A stretch of 64,000 bases of DNA from an uncultured Muribaculaceae bacterium (GCA_910585755.1 CAJUFH010000008.1:10238-74237), one strand, 5' to 3'; counted from the stretch's first letter, positions 8,640 to 17,055 are shown. Notes: generated by a model not told the origin, from the sequence alone. Numbers and translations are program-made.

Positions 8640-8895
8640 GTCGTGTGCGCCCTCTCATAACGCCGTAACGATTCAAAACCTCACATTTCACCCCCGGTAA
8701 GGGGTGGTAATTACTTTCGGCCGTCAGAGCGGGCCGCCCTACGGAGCGCGTCGAAAATTGCGTTTTTCATTTTGGGCGCGTTTAGTTGCTTGATATTGTG
8801 GTATTTGGTGAGAAGTGGAGCAAAATTTTACGTCAAAAACCGCGTTTTTTGTGTTGCAATCTCCAATTTTTCACCCTATTACCGTGAAAAATCCG

Positions 8896-8903
8896 TAAAT
8901 TTG
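8896..8903 (+). promoter_or_regulatory. Bacteroidetes -7 element (TAAATTTG) for the lipoprotein gene
   Basis: Exact TAnnTTTG match, 54 bases before the ATG at 8957. The upstream 100 bases are AT-rich. The -33 element is not clear at ideal spacing. It supports independent transcription of the lipoprotein gene. Confidence 0.5.
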
Positions 8904-8956
8904 TGCTGTCAAACTCCCGAAAACCGGCGGAAGATATTCAAAATCTTACGCCAAAG

Positions 8957-9517
8957 ATGAAATATTTAACTTTGTTGTTCGGACTTCTTCTGGTTAGTTG
9001 CTCTGGGAACGTTAAAACCACAGCGCCGGAAAACATAGGAGCTGCAGCCGACAATATTACAGAATCCATTACCGTCGAAAAATCCGATACCTTACCCCCG
9101 TTTGAGGTCGCAAAAAGAAAGGCCGGAGGGTTCGACGCATGGACAATAACCGAAAACAGGAACAAAATAGCTGATATTCCATGTGTGTTGGAATCATGTC
9201 CCGCCGGCATCTTCGACACTCCGGCTTCCAAGAAGATACAAGGGGAACCAGTGTCGGCGCGCGATGCAACATGGTCAGCAGCTCTCCGCGCTCTGAAAAA
9301 TCTCGTTCCCAATCCTGATGCAAAGATAATTTTTGATTATTCCAAGTTGAACAGACAAATAAACAACGGGAAACAGTGTCTATTTGCTGGACCGATTCAG
9401 ATCAAGAATGAAAACGGTAAATACGTTGAAGCTGAAATCAATCTTACCGTCACTCACTTTTGGGATGATTATCGACAGCCTTCCTCGTGGTATGTTACTG
9501 GAAATATTGTTTTTTGA
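8957..9517 (+). CDS. Prophage-encoded lipoprotein (moron candidate)
   Basis: 186 residues. The start at 8957 gives a clean type II signal peptide: MKYLTLLFGLLLVSC with the lipobox Cys at residue 15. The mature part is soluble and contains two Cys residues close together (IPCVLESC) plus one further on; no family is recognised. The gene has its own -7 promoter and a hairpin behind it, and separates packaging genes from the next block. This pattern fits a lysogenic-conversion gene, for example superinfection exclusion at the cell surface, but the function is unknown. Confidence 0.7.
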   Translation: MKYLTLLFGLLLVSCSGNVKTTAPENIGAAADNITESITVEKSDTLPPFEVAKRKAGGFDAWTITENRNKIADIPCVLESCPAGIFDTPASKKIQGEPVSARDATWSAALRALKNLVPNPDAKIIFDYSKLNRQINNGKQCLFAGPIQIKNENGKYVEAEINLTVTHFWDDYRQPSSWYVTGNIVF

Positions 9518-9541
9518 TTTTAGAAATTACACATTATAATG

Positions 9542-9565
9542 CGCCGGAGCCTACGGGTTTCGGCG
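9542..9565 (+). terminator. Weak terminator-like hairpin after the lipoprotein gene
   Basis: 7-bp stem CGCCGGA/TTCGGCG with one G-T pair and a 10-base loop, followed by a T/G-rich stretch. It lies 24 bases after the lipoprotein stop. Confidence 0.4.
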
Positions 9566-9654
9566 TTGTTGTGTTAATATATTTTTCTTTTCGTTAATAA
9601 CATTTATTAACGCTTTTTTTTTTTTGTTCACATTATTCTGCCGAAATTTGCGGT

Positions 9655-9870
9655 GTCAAACTACGCCGACAATGATGTCGGAAGGGTCGCGCAAGCGGCT
9701 CGAAATCCTTCGGGCTTTTTATTTGCCCGATTACATAAGATATAAGGCGGTAGCCTTCTCCAACACTAAGTATAACGACCCTTTCGTCGGTTTGCCGGTG
9801 TAGTTTGACGACATGGAGAGGCTACTGCCTTTTTATGTCATAAAACAAACGTCAAACTACAAACTACACC
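9655..9870 (+). repeat. Structured intergenic element with direct and inverted copies of GTCAAACTAC
   Basis: GTCAAACTAC occurs at 9655-9664 and 9851-9860, and its inverted copy GTAGTTTGAC at 9800-9809. AAACTACACC at 9861-9870 is also the inverse of 9797-9806. Inside are a CCGAC/GTCGG hairpin near 9666-9681, a terminator at 9698-9720, and a long inverted repeat pairing 9744-9761 (AAGGCGGTAGCCTTCTCC) with 9815-9831 (GGAGAGGCTACTGCCTT). The 9518-9874 stretch has no gene. It could be a structured RNA, a regulator binding region or a replication/packaging site. Confidence 0.55.
9698..9720 (+). terminator. Intrinsic terminator inside the structured intergenic element
   Basis: Stem GCTCGAA (9698-9704) with TTCGGGC (9709-9715), one G-T pair, 4-base loop ATCC, followed directly by TTTTT. 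Together with upstream sequence it could end a short leader transcript. Confidence 0.6.
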
Positions 9871-9874
9871 GAAA

Positions 9875-10150
9875 ATGAAAACAGCAACAGCGTTACCGGC
9901 TCCGGCTTTGTTTTACAAGCCAAGAGTGAAAAAACTCCTTATCAAAGGAATTATTTACCTTACATCAGAAAAATTGTTTACCTTTGCAAGCGTAATCGCC
10001 GCGCTATGGTCGTGGTGGGGCGTATGCACCGACGACACTAACACAATCGCCTACGGTGCTATGGTATGGCTTGCAGCCTTTACCCCGTGGGCGTGGCGAC
10101 AGACAGCCCGCGACCTCCGTCAAGACCGCCTCGGCCTGAAGCAATGGTAA
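9875..10150 (+). CDS. Small phage protein with two hydrophobic segments
   Basis: 91 residues. Residues about 30-48 (LFTFASVIAALWSWWGV) and 58-74 (AYGAMVWLAAFTPWAW) are hydrophobic and Trp-rich, with a basic C-terminus. This is a holin-like or phage membrane-protein layout, but the family is not recognised. The gene begins just after the repeat element at 9655-9870, so that element may control it. Confidence 0.5.
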   Translation: MKTATALPAPALFYKPRVKKLLIKGIIYLTSEKLFTFASVIAALWSWWGVCTDDTNTIAYGAMVWLAAFTPWAWRQTARDLRQDRLGLKQW

Positions 10151-10178
10151 ACCAACAATCACAACAAAAATTACCGAT

Positions 10179-10709
10179 ATGGAAAATAATATTAACCTCA
10201 CCCCCGACGCTGTAAAAGCAATCCAAGCACTCCAACACCCCTGCGGAACTTACCAGTTCTACCGCACACACCTCGACCGTCTGTTTAACTACATACTCAA
10301 CAACTCCGACGAAATCGGCATGAGTGACAACGAGGCAATGTACGCACTCCGCGCCCTGAACGCCCTCCGCTCCGATATTGCCGACATCGCCGGCTCTCCG
10401 GCACCGCTCAACGAACCCGTCGACCCCTTCGACAGTATCACCCTCACCGCCGCCCCGGAACAACTCGACAGCGACGAGAACGAGGCCCCAACGCTGGAGG
10501 AGGTGGCGACCGCCTTCAAAGAAGCGTGGGAATCGCTCAAAACTGCACGTTACGCGATGTTCCGGTTACTCCACTTTTCAGAGAAAGCGGAGAGTATCGA
10601 AGAACTCCGCAACCTTCCCGAACACATCGAAAGAGCGATGGTTAAAATCGGTGAGATTCAAGAACAGGAAGCCACCAGTGCCACTCAAACAGCAGATACC
10701 GCCGAATAA
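10179..10709 (+). CDS. Phage protein of unknown function
   Basis: 176 residues, acidic, all-helical by composition, with no signal peptide or membrane segment. A linker at about 75-95 rich in Pro/Asp separates two helical parts. It starts 28 bases after the previous gene and is closed by a strong terminator at 10781-10808. I recognise no family. Confidence 0.55.
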   Translation: MENNINLTPDAVKAIQALQHPCGTYQFYRTHLDRLFNYILNNSDEIGMSDNEAMYALRALNALRSDIADIAGSPAPLNEPVDPFDSITLTAAPEQLDSDENEAPTLEEVATAFKEAWESLKTARYAMFRLLHFSEKAESIEELRNLPEHIERAMVKIGEIQEQEATSATQTADTAE

Positions 10710-10780
10710 AATACAGCCCCAAGGTAAAAGATTGATTTAGGTTTACCACATAAGCAAACACTATCCCAACCCAAGAAAGG

Positions 10781-10808
10781 AACGTCCGTTGTGAAACGGG
10801 CGTTTTTT
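10781..10808 (+). terminator. Strong intrinsic terminator
   Basis: 10-bp stem AACGTCCGTT (10781-10790) with AACGGGCGTT (10795-10804), one G-T pair, loop GTGA, followed by TTTT. The rest of the gap 10710-10880 shows only a -7-like ACCTTTG near 10852 that may serve the next gene. Confidence 0.8.
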
Positions 10809-10880
10809 GTTGCTTCCGGGCGTGTCCTTCGTTACGCGCGATATATATAAGACCTTTGCAGCATAATAATACGAATCACG

Positions 10881-11159
10881 GTGAAACACTTAAAACAAGA
10901 GTTCGACAAATTGACCTTCAAAGAGGTTATAATCTACATTTTGGCAATCGTGGTAATGATTGCCGGCCTCTCCCTTCTGTTTATCGGTTTATTCATACCG
11001 CCGGAGGGTGAAATCCATAGTTCAGTATTAACCGCGTTCGGAACGGTATGTATTTTCGTCGCCTCCCTTCTGGGTATCTCTATCCACTACGCTAACGAAC
11101 TCGACAAGTTCAAAGCCAATGTTCAGGAACGCCTCGACGAAATCACTCAACCCCAATAA
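10881..11159 (+). CDS. Two-TM membrane protein, holin candidate
   Basis: 92 residues. Two transmembrane segments at about 14-38 (VIIYILAIVVMIAGLSLLFIG) and 50-68 (VLTAFGTVCIFVASLLGI), followed by a charged C-terminal tail with coiled-coil character. Small size, two TM helices, charged tail and the neighbouring spanin candidate fit a class II holin. The GTG at 10881 is the start in this frame; a later start is possible because the sequence before the first TM is short. Confidence 0.5.
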   Translation: MKHLKQEFDKLTFKEVIIYILAIVVMIAGLSLLFIGLFIPPEGEIHSSVLTAFGTVCIFVASLLGISIHYANELDKFKANVQERLDEITQPQ

Positions 11160-11168
11160 GTCACATAT

Positions 11169-11729
11169 ATGAAACATGGAAATAAAATTTTTTGCTACCC
11201 TCGCCGTTTGTTTTTCCTTATGGCTCTGGTTCTTGTCGGCTCTGCCTTCAATAGCTGTAAAAGTTCTCGAAATATGGTTGAAGAAACCCGAACCGAATTT
11301 CATTACGACGGCCAAGATAGTACCAGGGTCGATTCGGTGCTCATGGGAGGAAACGAGCGAAGCAGCGAGAGCGACACAGCAAACATTTCAACAGATGTGC
11401 GAGGCTCTGTCGAGATTAAGCGCGATTCAGTCGGGCGACCTATATTTATATATTGGACGTTTGCGGGCAATTTTTCGACCCTCTCGAAAAGAGATAAGGA
11501 GGCGCAAAATTGGTTTTACGGCCTCAATGCAACGCGACACTCCGAGAGTTCCGGCGCGGTGGATTCCGTCAACGAGAAAACGGAAGAAACTACGGAGGAA
11601 ATTAACACCGCAATATCTTTAGAGAACATCATCGGCCCCGGATTGCTGGGCCTGATTCTCCTTTACCTGATATATCTATTTTTCGCCGACATAGTATGGC
11701 CGTGGATAAAACAGAAGCGCAGCCGATAG
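11169..11729 (+). CDS. Candidate unimolecular spanin (lipoprotein with C-terminal TM)
   Basis: 186 residues. The N-terminus has a basic stretch and hydrophobic core leading to SAFNSC, with a lipobox-like Cys at residue 30. The middle (30-150) is a polar, Ser/Glu/Asp-rich periplasmic domain. Residues about 155-176 (GLLGLILLYLIYLFFADI) are a single C-terminal TM with a basic end. An outer-membrane lipid anchor plus an inner-membrane helix in one chain is the layout of a u-spanin, which fuses the two membranes at lysis. The holin candidate lies just upstream. The -3 lipobox residue is Phe, not the usual Leu. Confidence 0.55.
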   Translation: MKHGNKIFCYPRRLFFLMALVLVGSAFNSCKSSRNMVEETRTEFHYDGQDSTRVDSVLMGGNERSSESDTANISTDVRGSVEIKRDSVGRPIFIYWTFAGNFSTLSKRDKEAQNWFYGLNATRHSESSGAVDSVNEKTEETTEEINTAISLENIIGPGLLGLILLYLIYLFFADIVWPWIKQKRSR

Positions 11730-11998
11730 ACCTTTACGACGCTATCGAGCAGATGAAGCGGATAAGCCTCGCCGGTGGTACGTTCTCGCTCACCTTCCGC
11801 AAGTGGAACAGGCAGACGCGCAACGGTGGCTACGTGGTTAAAGTCAATGCGGCGCGAATCCGCCCCAAGACAAAAGACGACAAAATTTCAGACGCAAGTT
11901 ATAAACTATTTTTCACCGATACGGAAACAGGCCTCGCCCGTAATTGCTGGCAGGTTTTAATTACCGAGTTCAACGGTCGCCGAACGGTGTTAAACTAA
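11696..11998 (+). CDS. Small phage protein of unknown function
   Basis: 100 residues, soluble, overlapping the spanin candidate by 34 bases. It begins with an acidic helix (IDLYDAIEQMKRISLAGGTF), then an Arg/Lys-rich beta part that ends in EFNGRRTVLN. It sits directly before the portal gene. I recognise no family. Confidence 0.55.
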   Translation: MAVDKTEAQPIDLYDAIEQMKRISLAGGTFSLTFRKWNRQTRNGGYVVKVNAARIRPKTKDDKISDASYKLFFTDTETGLARNCWQVLITEFNGRRTVLN

Positions 11999-12011
11999 CA
12001 CTTTAAGCAAG

Positions 12012-13367
12012 ATGATACGCAGAAGCGGAAATTTCGGTTTCGTAGATAATGGAGCCGGTGAAATATACACCTTCAGCATGAACGCCAAGGGTCGCGGATT
12101 CACACCCTCGACCTTCATGTTACGCGGCGGCTCTATCGCCTCGTTTGGTTATAAATATATGAACGTGAACGGTACGCCGATAATACCGTTTGGACGCGAC
12201 AACGACCTCCCTAACCGTGTGTGTATGTTGCTCGAAAAGTTCTACGCCGGTGAAGGTATCATGGGCAAGAAGGCCGGCCTCCAGTGGGGCGAGGGTCCGA
12301 AGCTCTACCGCGACGCTGTGGACGCGAACAATATCTTTTACCGGGCGTGGGCTGTTGACGACCAGATTACCGCCGACCTGAAGGCTACCGACTACCTCAC
12401 ACAAATGCACCGTTGTCTGATAGACCTCTGTCATTTGGAGGGGTTCTGGGTTAAATTCACACGTTCACGCGGGGCGCGTATCGGCTCCGGGCGTATTGCG
12501 AGGGTCGAACACGTTCCGGCTGGAAAGGTGCGTTTCGTATGGCCCGGAGAAAATAAGCTGCCTACACAAGCGATGGTGGCAGATTGGCCGCTGGCCGACC
12601 CTCGTACCTCACACGTTTACCCTCTGTTTGACCCCTCCGACCCTCTGAAATATCCCGTTTCGCTGGCATATTACAACATTTACAGTTACAACCACGACCA
12701 TTACAGCGTACCGCGCTTTATCGGTGCGTTCGATTGGCTGGAGTTGGCCGGAACACTCGCGCCACTCCTCGCAGCTTACAACGAGAACGCCTCGGCTATC
12801 TCGAAACATATCGAATCGCCCCAGTCATATTGGGACCGCGCCGAGGAACAGATAAAAATGGCCTGTCAGCAAAGGGGCATACCCTATAAAAAGGAAATGT
12901 TAGAGGAGTTCAAGGACGCAGCGATGGAGAAATTTGCCGCCTCGATGTCCGGCAAGGAGAACGCGGGCAAGTTCCTGCATACCTCGCAGTTCTGGAACGA
13001 GGAGGCTAACAATTTCGAGGGGTGGAAGATTACCGCTATCGACAACAAGGTTAAAGAGTACATCGAAGCAATGGTGGCAATATGCAAAAAGTCAGAGGCC
13101 GCCGCGACCTCCGGTTTTGGCCTCGACCCCTCACTCTCTAACTTGATACTTGATACAAAACTCGGTTCAGGCTCCGAAAAACTCTACGCCCTGAAGGTGT
13201 ATAACGCCACAGAAACCGCCGTGCCTGATATGGTGCTATGTAAGCCGTTCCAACAGTTCATCGACACCAACCACCCCGGCACAGATATACGAATCGGCCT
13301 ATATCGTACCGTTGTAGAGGCCGAAAAAAATGTCAACCCCGAAAACAGAGTGAAAGCAAATGCGTGA
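12012..13367 (+). CDS. Phage portal protein
   Basis: 451 residues. The middle has long helical stretches with features of portal proteins: GAFDWLELAGTLAPLLAAYNENASAISKHIE and later helices, a mixed alpha/beta N-terminal wing and a C-terminal helical barrel region. A soluble protein of this size right before head-completion genes, in a phage with terminase and capsid upstream, fits the portal ring through which DNA enters the head. No short diagnostic motif exists, so the call rests on size, layout and context. It overlaps the next gene by 8 bases. Confidence 0.65.
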   Translation: MIRRSGNFGFVDNGAGEIYTFSMNAKGRGFTPSTFMLRGGSIASFGYKYMNVNGTPIIPFGRDNDLPNRVCMLLEKFYAGEGIMGKKAGLQWGEGPKLYRDAVDANNIFYRAWAVDDQITADLKATDYLTQMHRCLIDLCHLEGFWVKFTRSRGARIGSGRIARVEHVPAGKVRFVWPGENKLPTQAMVADWPLADPRTSHVYPLFDPSDPLKYPVSLAYYNIYSYNHDHYSVPRFIGAFDWLELAGTLAPLLAAYNENASAISKHIESPQSYWDRAEEQIKMACQQRGIPYKKEMLEEFKDAAMEKFAASMSGKENAGKFLHTSQFWNEEANNFEGWKITAIDNKVKEYIEAMVAICKKSEAAATSGFGLDPSLSNLILDTKLGSGSEKLYALKVYNATETAVPDMVLCKPFQQFIDTNHPGTDIRIGLYRTVVEAEKNVNPENRVKANA

Positions 13368-14049
13368 TTTATTCGCCACCCCGGAGCAGCAGCCGGAGAA
13401 CAAAGGCAAAGGCAAGGACGAGGCCAAGGAACGCGCCGAGGATAAGAACACCGGGAAAGAAACGAGGGTGTTCCGCTCGATGTCGCGCAACTTTGAACGC
13501 CGCGTAAAATCCGAGCTTTTTCTCGAAAATGTCCTACCGTGGCACTTTTCACCGGGCGAGGCGTATCATTGTTTTTCTTTCGGCGATGTTGACGCGCTAA
13601 CCTATCTCCGGGCTATCCTCAAACAGCAACCGCTGGAGTATGTTTGTTTGTCCACCTTCTCTATGGCGTTGACCGACGCGGAAACGCTTTTGAAATGGCA
13701 GCGCGGCGGATTGATTGGACGGCTCGACCTCTATCTCGGTGAAATTTTCGATTCCAAGTTTGCCGAGGTTTACAACACTTTGCGCGAGGCCGTCGCGCTC
13801 ATGGGCGGCCGCGTTGCCGTGTTCCGGAATCACTCTAAAGTTATGGCCGGTTTCGGTGAACGCTTTGATTTTGCGGTCGAAGGTTCGGCAAACCTTAACA
13901 GTAATCCGCGTTGTGAGCAGACGGTTATAACAGTCGATGAAGGCGTGGCAAGGTTCTACAAAGAAGAAATTTTCGACAAAATCCATTCGTTTAACAATGA
14001 TTTTGCCGATTGGAAACCCTATAAACTGAAACGCGATGAAACTATTTGA
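13360..14049 (+). CDS. PLD-like (HKD) phage protein next to the portal
   Basis: 229 residues. The first 50 residues are highly charged and disordered. The rest has one phospholipase D-type motif: NHSKVMAG at about 165-172 (H-x-K) followed by the downstream GSANLNSN block near residue 188, where PLD family members have the Gly-Ser/Asn element. One HKD motif is present, so an active enzyme would need to dimerise. Such single-motif proteins act as nucleases or phosphodiesterases. The link to the portal gene (8-base overlap) suggests a head or DNA-handling role. Its substrate is unknown. Confidence 0.55.
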   Translation: MRDLFATPEQQPENKGKGKDEAKERAEDKNTGKETRVFRSMSRNFERRVKSELFLENVLPWHFSPGEAYHCFSFGDVDALTYLRAILKQQPLEYVCLSTFSMALTDAETLLKWQRGGLIGRLDLYLGEIFDSKFAEVYNTLREAVALMGGRVAVFRNHSKVMAGFGERFDFAVEGSANLNSNPRCEQTVITVDEGVARFYKEEIFDKIHSFNNDFADWKPYKLKRDETI

Positions 14050-14974
14050 CCGCGACGGAAACGGCAGCGAGGAAATTACCGCAGCCGTCGGAATAATCTC
14101 TAACGGTATCACTTTCGACAAGTGGCGGCCCCTGATTCCGTTCGGAATCCGTGATGTCGTCGCAATCGTGGGCCGTGAACCGGTCGAGGCTCTGGCCGAC
14201 TATTACGAAAACGGAGAAAGCGACGACGCGGCTATGGCTGACGCTCTGGCTTATCTGCAACAGGCGGTGGCCTTCTTTACATGGCTGAAGATAATCCCGA
14301 CTCTCGACGCACAGCACGGAGATACAGGAAGGGCGAAAAGCCTCGGAGAAAACGAAAAAGGGTTAACAGCCCTTCAGGAGTTCAAGGACGAGGAAAATAT
14401 TTTACGTCTGGCCTACGAGGCTACCGACGCACTTGTCGAAGCCTTAGACCGCGAGGCGTTCCCGTTCTGGATTGAATCGCCCAAGTACCGCCAGCGCGAA
14501 GGGTTGTTAATACGCAGTAAGGAGGAGTTCGATAATTACTACATTATCGGTTCTCATCGCCTTTTCGTTACCCTCGTTCCTATTATCCGCGAGGTTCAGG
14601 GCGCAACCGTCGCCCCGGTACTCGGCAAGTATCTCGCTCCGATTCTTTCGGGTGAGGATTCCGATACCTTCACGCTGATGAAGGCAACAGCAGCCCGCGC
14701 AGTGGCTTTGCTAACCATGCAGAAGGCGGTGGAACGCCTTCCGGTCGAGGTTATTCCGGAGGGTATCGTACAGGTTCAGCAGTCGCAGCCGGTAAAATCA
14801 AGGTTACGCGCCGAGCAATCGGCCCGCGCCTCGGTTGCCGCCTCTCTGGGTGCTGACGCTACCCGCGCCCTCGAATACCTTCAGCAGCTCGTGGCGCAGC
14901 TCGACGCAGACGGCGAGGAGGTAGATACATCAATTACCGGGCCTATTGTCCACAGTAAAGGAATGTCGTTTTAA
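14036..14974 (+). CDS. Phage head-completion-region protein of unknown function (resembles DUF6712)
   Basis: 312 residues, soluble, mostly helical, with a Gln/Arg/Ala-rich helix near 255-290 (RAEQSARASVAASLGADATRAL). It overlaps the PLD-like gene by 14 bases and its stop shares one base with the next start (TAATG), so the genes are translationally coupled. The layout recalls the DUF6712 family of Bacteroidales phages, but that match is from memory and not secure. A connector or adaptor role is inferred from its position after the portal. Confidence 0.5.
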   Translation: MKLFDRDGNGSEEITAAVGIISNGITFDKWRPLIPFGIRDVVAIVGREPVEALADYYENGESDDAAMADALAYLQQAVAFFTWLKIIPTLDAQHGDTGRAKSLGENEKGLTALQEFKDEENILRLAYEATDALVEALDREAFPFWIESPKYRQREGLLIRSKEEFDNYYIIGSHRLFVTLVPIIREVQGATVAPVLGKYLAPILSGEDSDTFTLMKATAARAVALLTMQKAVERLPVEVIPEGIVQVQQSQPVKSRLRAEQSARASVAASLGADATRALEYLQQLVAQLDADGEEVDTSITGPIVHSKGMSF

Positions 14975-15756
14975 TGGAAACAATCACCACACGAGGCCGC
15001 TCCGTCAAAATTCCGACCCATGTCAGCGAATTGACCCCAGCGCAATACGAATATTACGTTTTTCTCGCCTATGCTCTGGGCGCGGGTGTGATTGACGGCG
15101 ATTATTTCCGGGTTCGCTGGCTCTCCTTCCTGATTGGCCTCGGCAAAGCGGATTACACGTTGTTGAAGGAGCAACACGTCGAGGAACTGAAAGCACAGGC
15201 CGGAGCGATTGAAGGTTTTTTCGTGGCTGAAGGCGACCGCGTTCATCTTGATTTCAATACGCCCGTTAACCTCCTGCCTTCATACGGAGGCTATCAAGGC
15301 CCCGGCGATTGGCTGGAGGGTGTGACATACGGCGAGTTTGTGGAGTGCCTTACCATAGCCGAGAATCTTCACCAAATGGACGAGCAAGAGGTGGCTGAAG
15401 GTTACGCCCATATTGCCCGGCGGCTCTACCATATTCCCGACGGAGAGAAAGTGCCCGACCTTCTGGCGTTCCATGCCCCGACGCTCCTCGCCTCCGTCTG
15501 GAAGGCAATCCTTGCCGGCCCCGTGGAAATCAACGGAAAGAAAATTGATTTACGGATTATCTTCCGCAGTTCCGGCGGAGGAAAGAAGCCGGACGACAAG
15601 ACCGGATGGACCGGTATAACCTTCGAGGTCGCTACCGCCGGACTGTTCGGGAACGTGGCGGAGGTGGAGCGCACCGATATGTGGGCCGTCCTCATTTACC
15701 TGTATAAATGCAAGTTTGAATATCTCAACGAGAAACGTAACATCCCAAATAAATAA
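14974..15756 (+). CDS. Phage protein of unknown function in the head-tail cluster
   Basis: 260 residues, soluble, mixed alpha/beta. It contains an IPTHVSELTPAQYEYYVFLA start and a Gly/Lys-rich loop (SSGGGKKPDD) near 200. It begins on the last base of the previous stop codon. No family is recognised; tail-assembly or connector roles are possible by position. Confidence 0.5.
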   Translation: METITTRGRSVKIPTHVSELTPAQYEYYVFLAYALGAGVIDGDYFRVRWLSFLIGLGKADYTLLKEQHVEELKAQAGAIEGFFVAEGDRVHLDFNTPVNLLPSYGGYQGPGDWLEGVTYGEFVECLTIAENLHQMDEQEVAEGYAHIARRLYHIPDGEKVPDLLAFHAPTLLASVWKAILAGPVEINGKKIDLRIIFRSSGGGKKPDDKTGWTGITFEVATAGLFGNVAEVERTDMWAVLIYLYKCKFEYLNEKRNIPNK

Positions 15757-15762
15757 ATCATC

Positions 15763-16215
15763 ATGCAACTTTCAACCGCAATCAAGAAAAAAATTAAGGC
15801 GTGGGAAGGCTGTCGGCTTACAGCCTACCGTTGCCCTGCCGGAGTTCTCACAATCGGCTACGGCCACACCGGGAAAGATGTCACCCCCGGCAAGAAAATC
15901 ACACAAGCGGAGGCTGACGCGCTTTTCGATACCGATATTACCAAGTTCGCCGCTACAGTCGCGCCGATCTTTGCTGGGGTGCAGCTCAATGGCGACCAGT
16001 TCGACGCGCTTGTTTCGCTGTCTTACAATATCGGTTCGCTCACCGTCAAGGCCCCGACACTCGTCCGCAAGGTTAAGTCCGACCCCAATGATCCCACTAT
16101 CCGCGCCGAGTTCATGAAACACGTTAACGCAAGGGTTAACGGTGTTCTGAAGCCCCTCCCCGGACTGATGAAACGCCGAGCAGCCGAAGCCGACCACTAT
16201 TTCGGGAAGATATGA
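15763..16215 (+). CDS. GH24 phage lysozyme (endolysin)
   Basis: 150 residues, the usual length of a GH24 lysozyme. The catalytic Glu is in WEGCRLTAY (about residue 15), and the signature CPAGVLTIGYGHT follows, with Cys where T4 lysozyme has Asp, as in the lambdoid R21-like group. The C-terminus has the family helices (LVSLSYNIGS, PGLMKRRAAEADHYF). The enzyme cleaves the sugar backbone of peptidoglycan. There is no clear cleavable signal peptide, so release through a holin is expected. It lies away from the other lysis genes, between head and tail genes. Confidence 0.92.
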   Translation: MQLSTAIKKKIKAWEGCRLTAYRCPAGVLTIGYGHTGKDVTPGKKITQAEADALFDTDITKFAATVAPIFAGVQLNGDQFDALVSLSYNIGSLTVKAPTLVRKVKSDPNDPTIRAEFMKHVNARVNGVLKPLPGLMKRRAAEADHYFGKI

Positions 16216-16649
16216 TAAATCTCTTACACTACCGCGAATATTGGGAAGGAGTAGGCCGCCGTGTCAATTCAATAACCGAGGTTCTGCCCGTCACCATAGA
16301 CGAGCAGATGGGTAAGAAAATTCAGTCGTTACCGGCGAACTCTGTAAATCTTTTCGTTTTTCCTCCTTTGGCTGAATCCGGCGCGAAGAATGTCGATAAT
16401 TTCAAGGAGGTTAACAAATGCGTGGTTTTCGTTATGGCGAAATACGACCCACAACGCCGCAACTCTTTCGACGTGCTGGAGCAGACACAGCCGATTATCG
16501 ACGAGGTAAAAAGTATATTACTCAAAGACCAGAGAGCCGGATGCCCGGTTATGCGTGTCGAGGTCGACAGTATCGACACCGCTCCGGAAACGGAACTTTA
16601 CGGACGCTTTGCCGGTTGGTCGATAGCCTTCAACGTAACATCTTACTGA
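16212..16649 (+). CDS. Phage tail-completion / terminator-like protein (tentative)
   Basis: 145 residues, overlapping the lysozyme stop by 4 bases (ATGA). Alpha/beta composition, with an FVFPPLAESGAKNVDNF segment and an ending in FAGWSIAFNVTSY. The length, beta-strand ending and position between head-completion and tail genes fit a tail terminator or head-tail joining protein. No decisive motif is visible. Confidence 0.45.
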   Translation: MINLLHYREYWEGVGRRVNSITEVLPVTIDEQMGKKIQSLPANSVNLFVFPPLAESGAKNVDNFKEVNKCVVFVMAKYDPQRRNSFDVLEQTQPIIDEVKSILLKDQRAGCPVMRVEVDSIDTAPETELYGRFAGWSIAFNVTSY

Positions 16650-16650
16650 T

Positions 16651-17055
16651 ATGGACGACCCCGACAAGATAGCAAAGTATTTCACCGAATACGTTAACCT
16701 AGGATTCCGCCGGATATTCGAGGAACAGCGACGTATCGCCGCCGCCAAGATATACGGGAAACAAGCCTACCGCACCGACGGAACACCCCGGAGCCGTTCG
16801 GGGCGGCTGCAACAGGCGTTAGCCTCGCCGACCTTCTCGATAACCGGCTCCGGCTCCGGCATATCGGCAAAAGCGCAGTACCCGACATATCTCCGATTCC
16901 TCGACATGAAGCGGCTCGGTAATTACCGAATCTATAACCGCCCGGTCTGGGGTATTCTCTACAAAGAAACATTCAACGACATACGGTTTGAGTTCTCGGC
17001 GTGGTTGCGCAAGAATTTGGCCGATTCTATCCGCGAGAGTTATCAACAGTCATAA
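16651..17055 (+). CDS. Phage tail-region protein of unknown function
   Basis: 134 residues, basic, with many Arg and Tyr residues and a middle Gly/Ser-rich loop (SITGSGSGISAKAQYP). It starts one base after the previous stop. Size and place fit a minor tail or head-tail connector protein (HK97 gp10-like), but this is inference. Confidence 0.5.
   Translation: MDDPDKIAKYFTEYVNLGFRRIFEEQRRIAAAKIYGKQAYRTDGTPRSRSGRLQQALASPTFSITGSGSGISAKAQYPTYLRFLDMKRLGNYRIYNRPVWGILYKETFNDIRFEFSAWLRKNLADSIRESYQQS

Noticed and set aside
9988..10000. TACCTTTG, a -7 match
   Set aside because: It lies inside the coding region of the small gene at 9875-10150 with no gene start just downstream.
11176..11622. 148-residue frame nested in the spanin gene with an N-terminal hydrophobic stretch, like a nested Rz/Rz1 pair
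   Set aside because: The rest is Arg/Lys-rich with no coiled-coil pattern, no signal for a start, and the host frame already explains the region.
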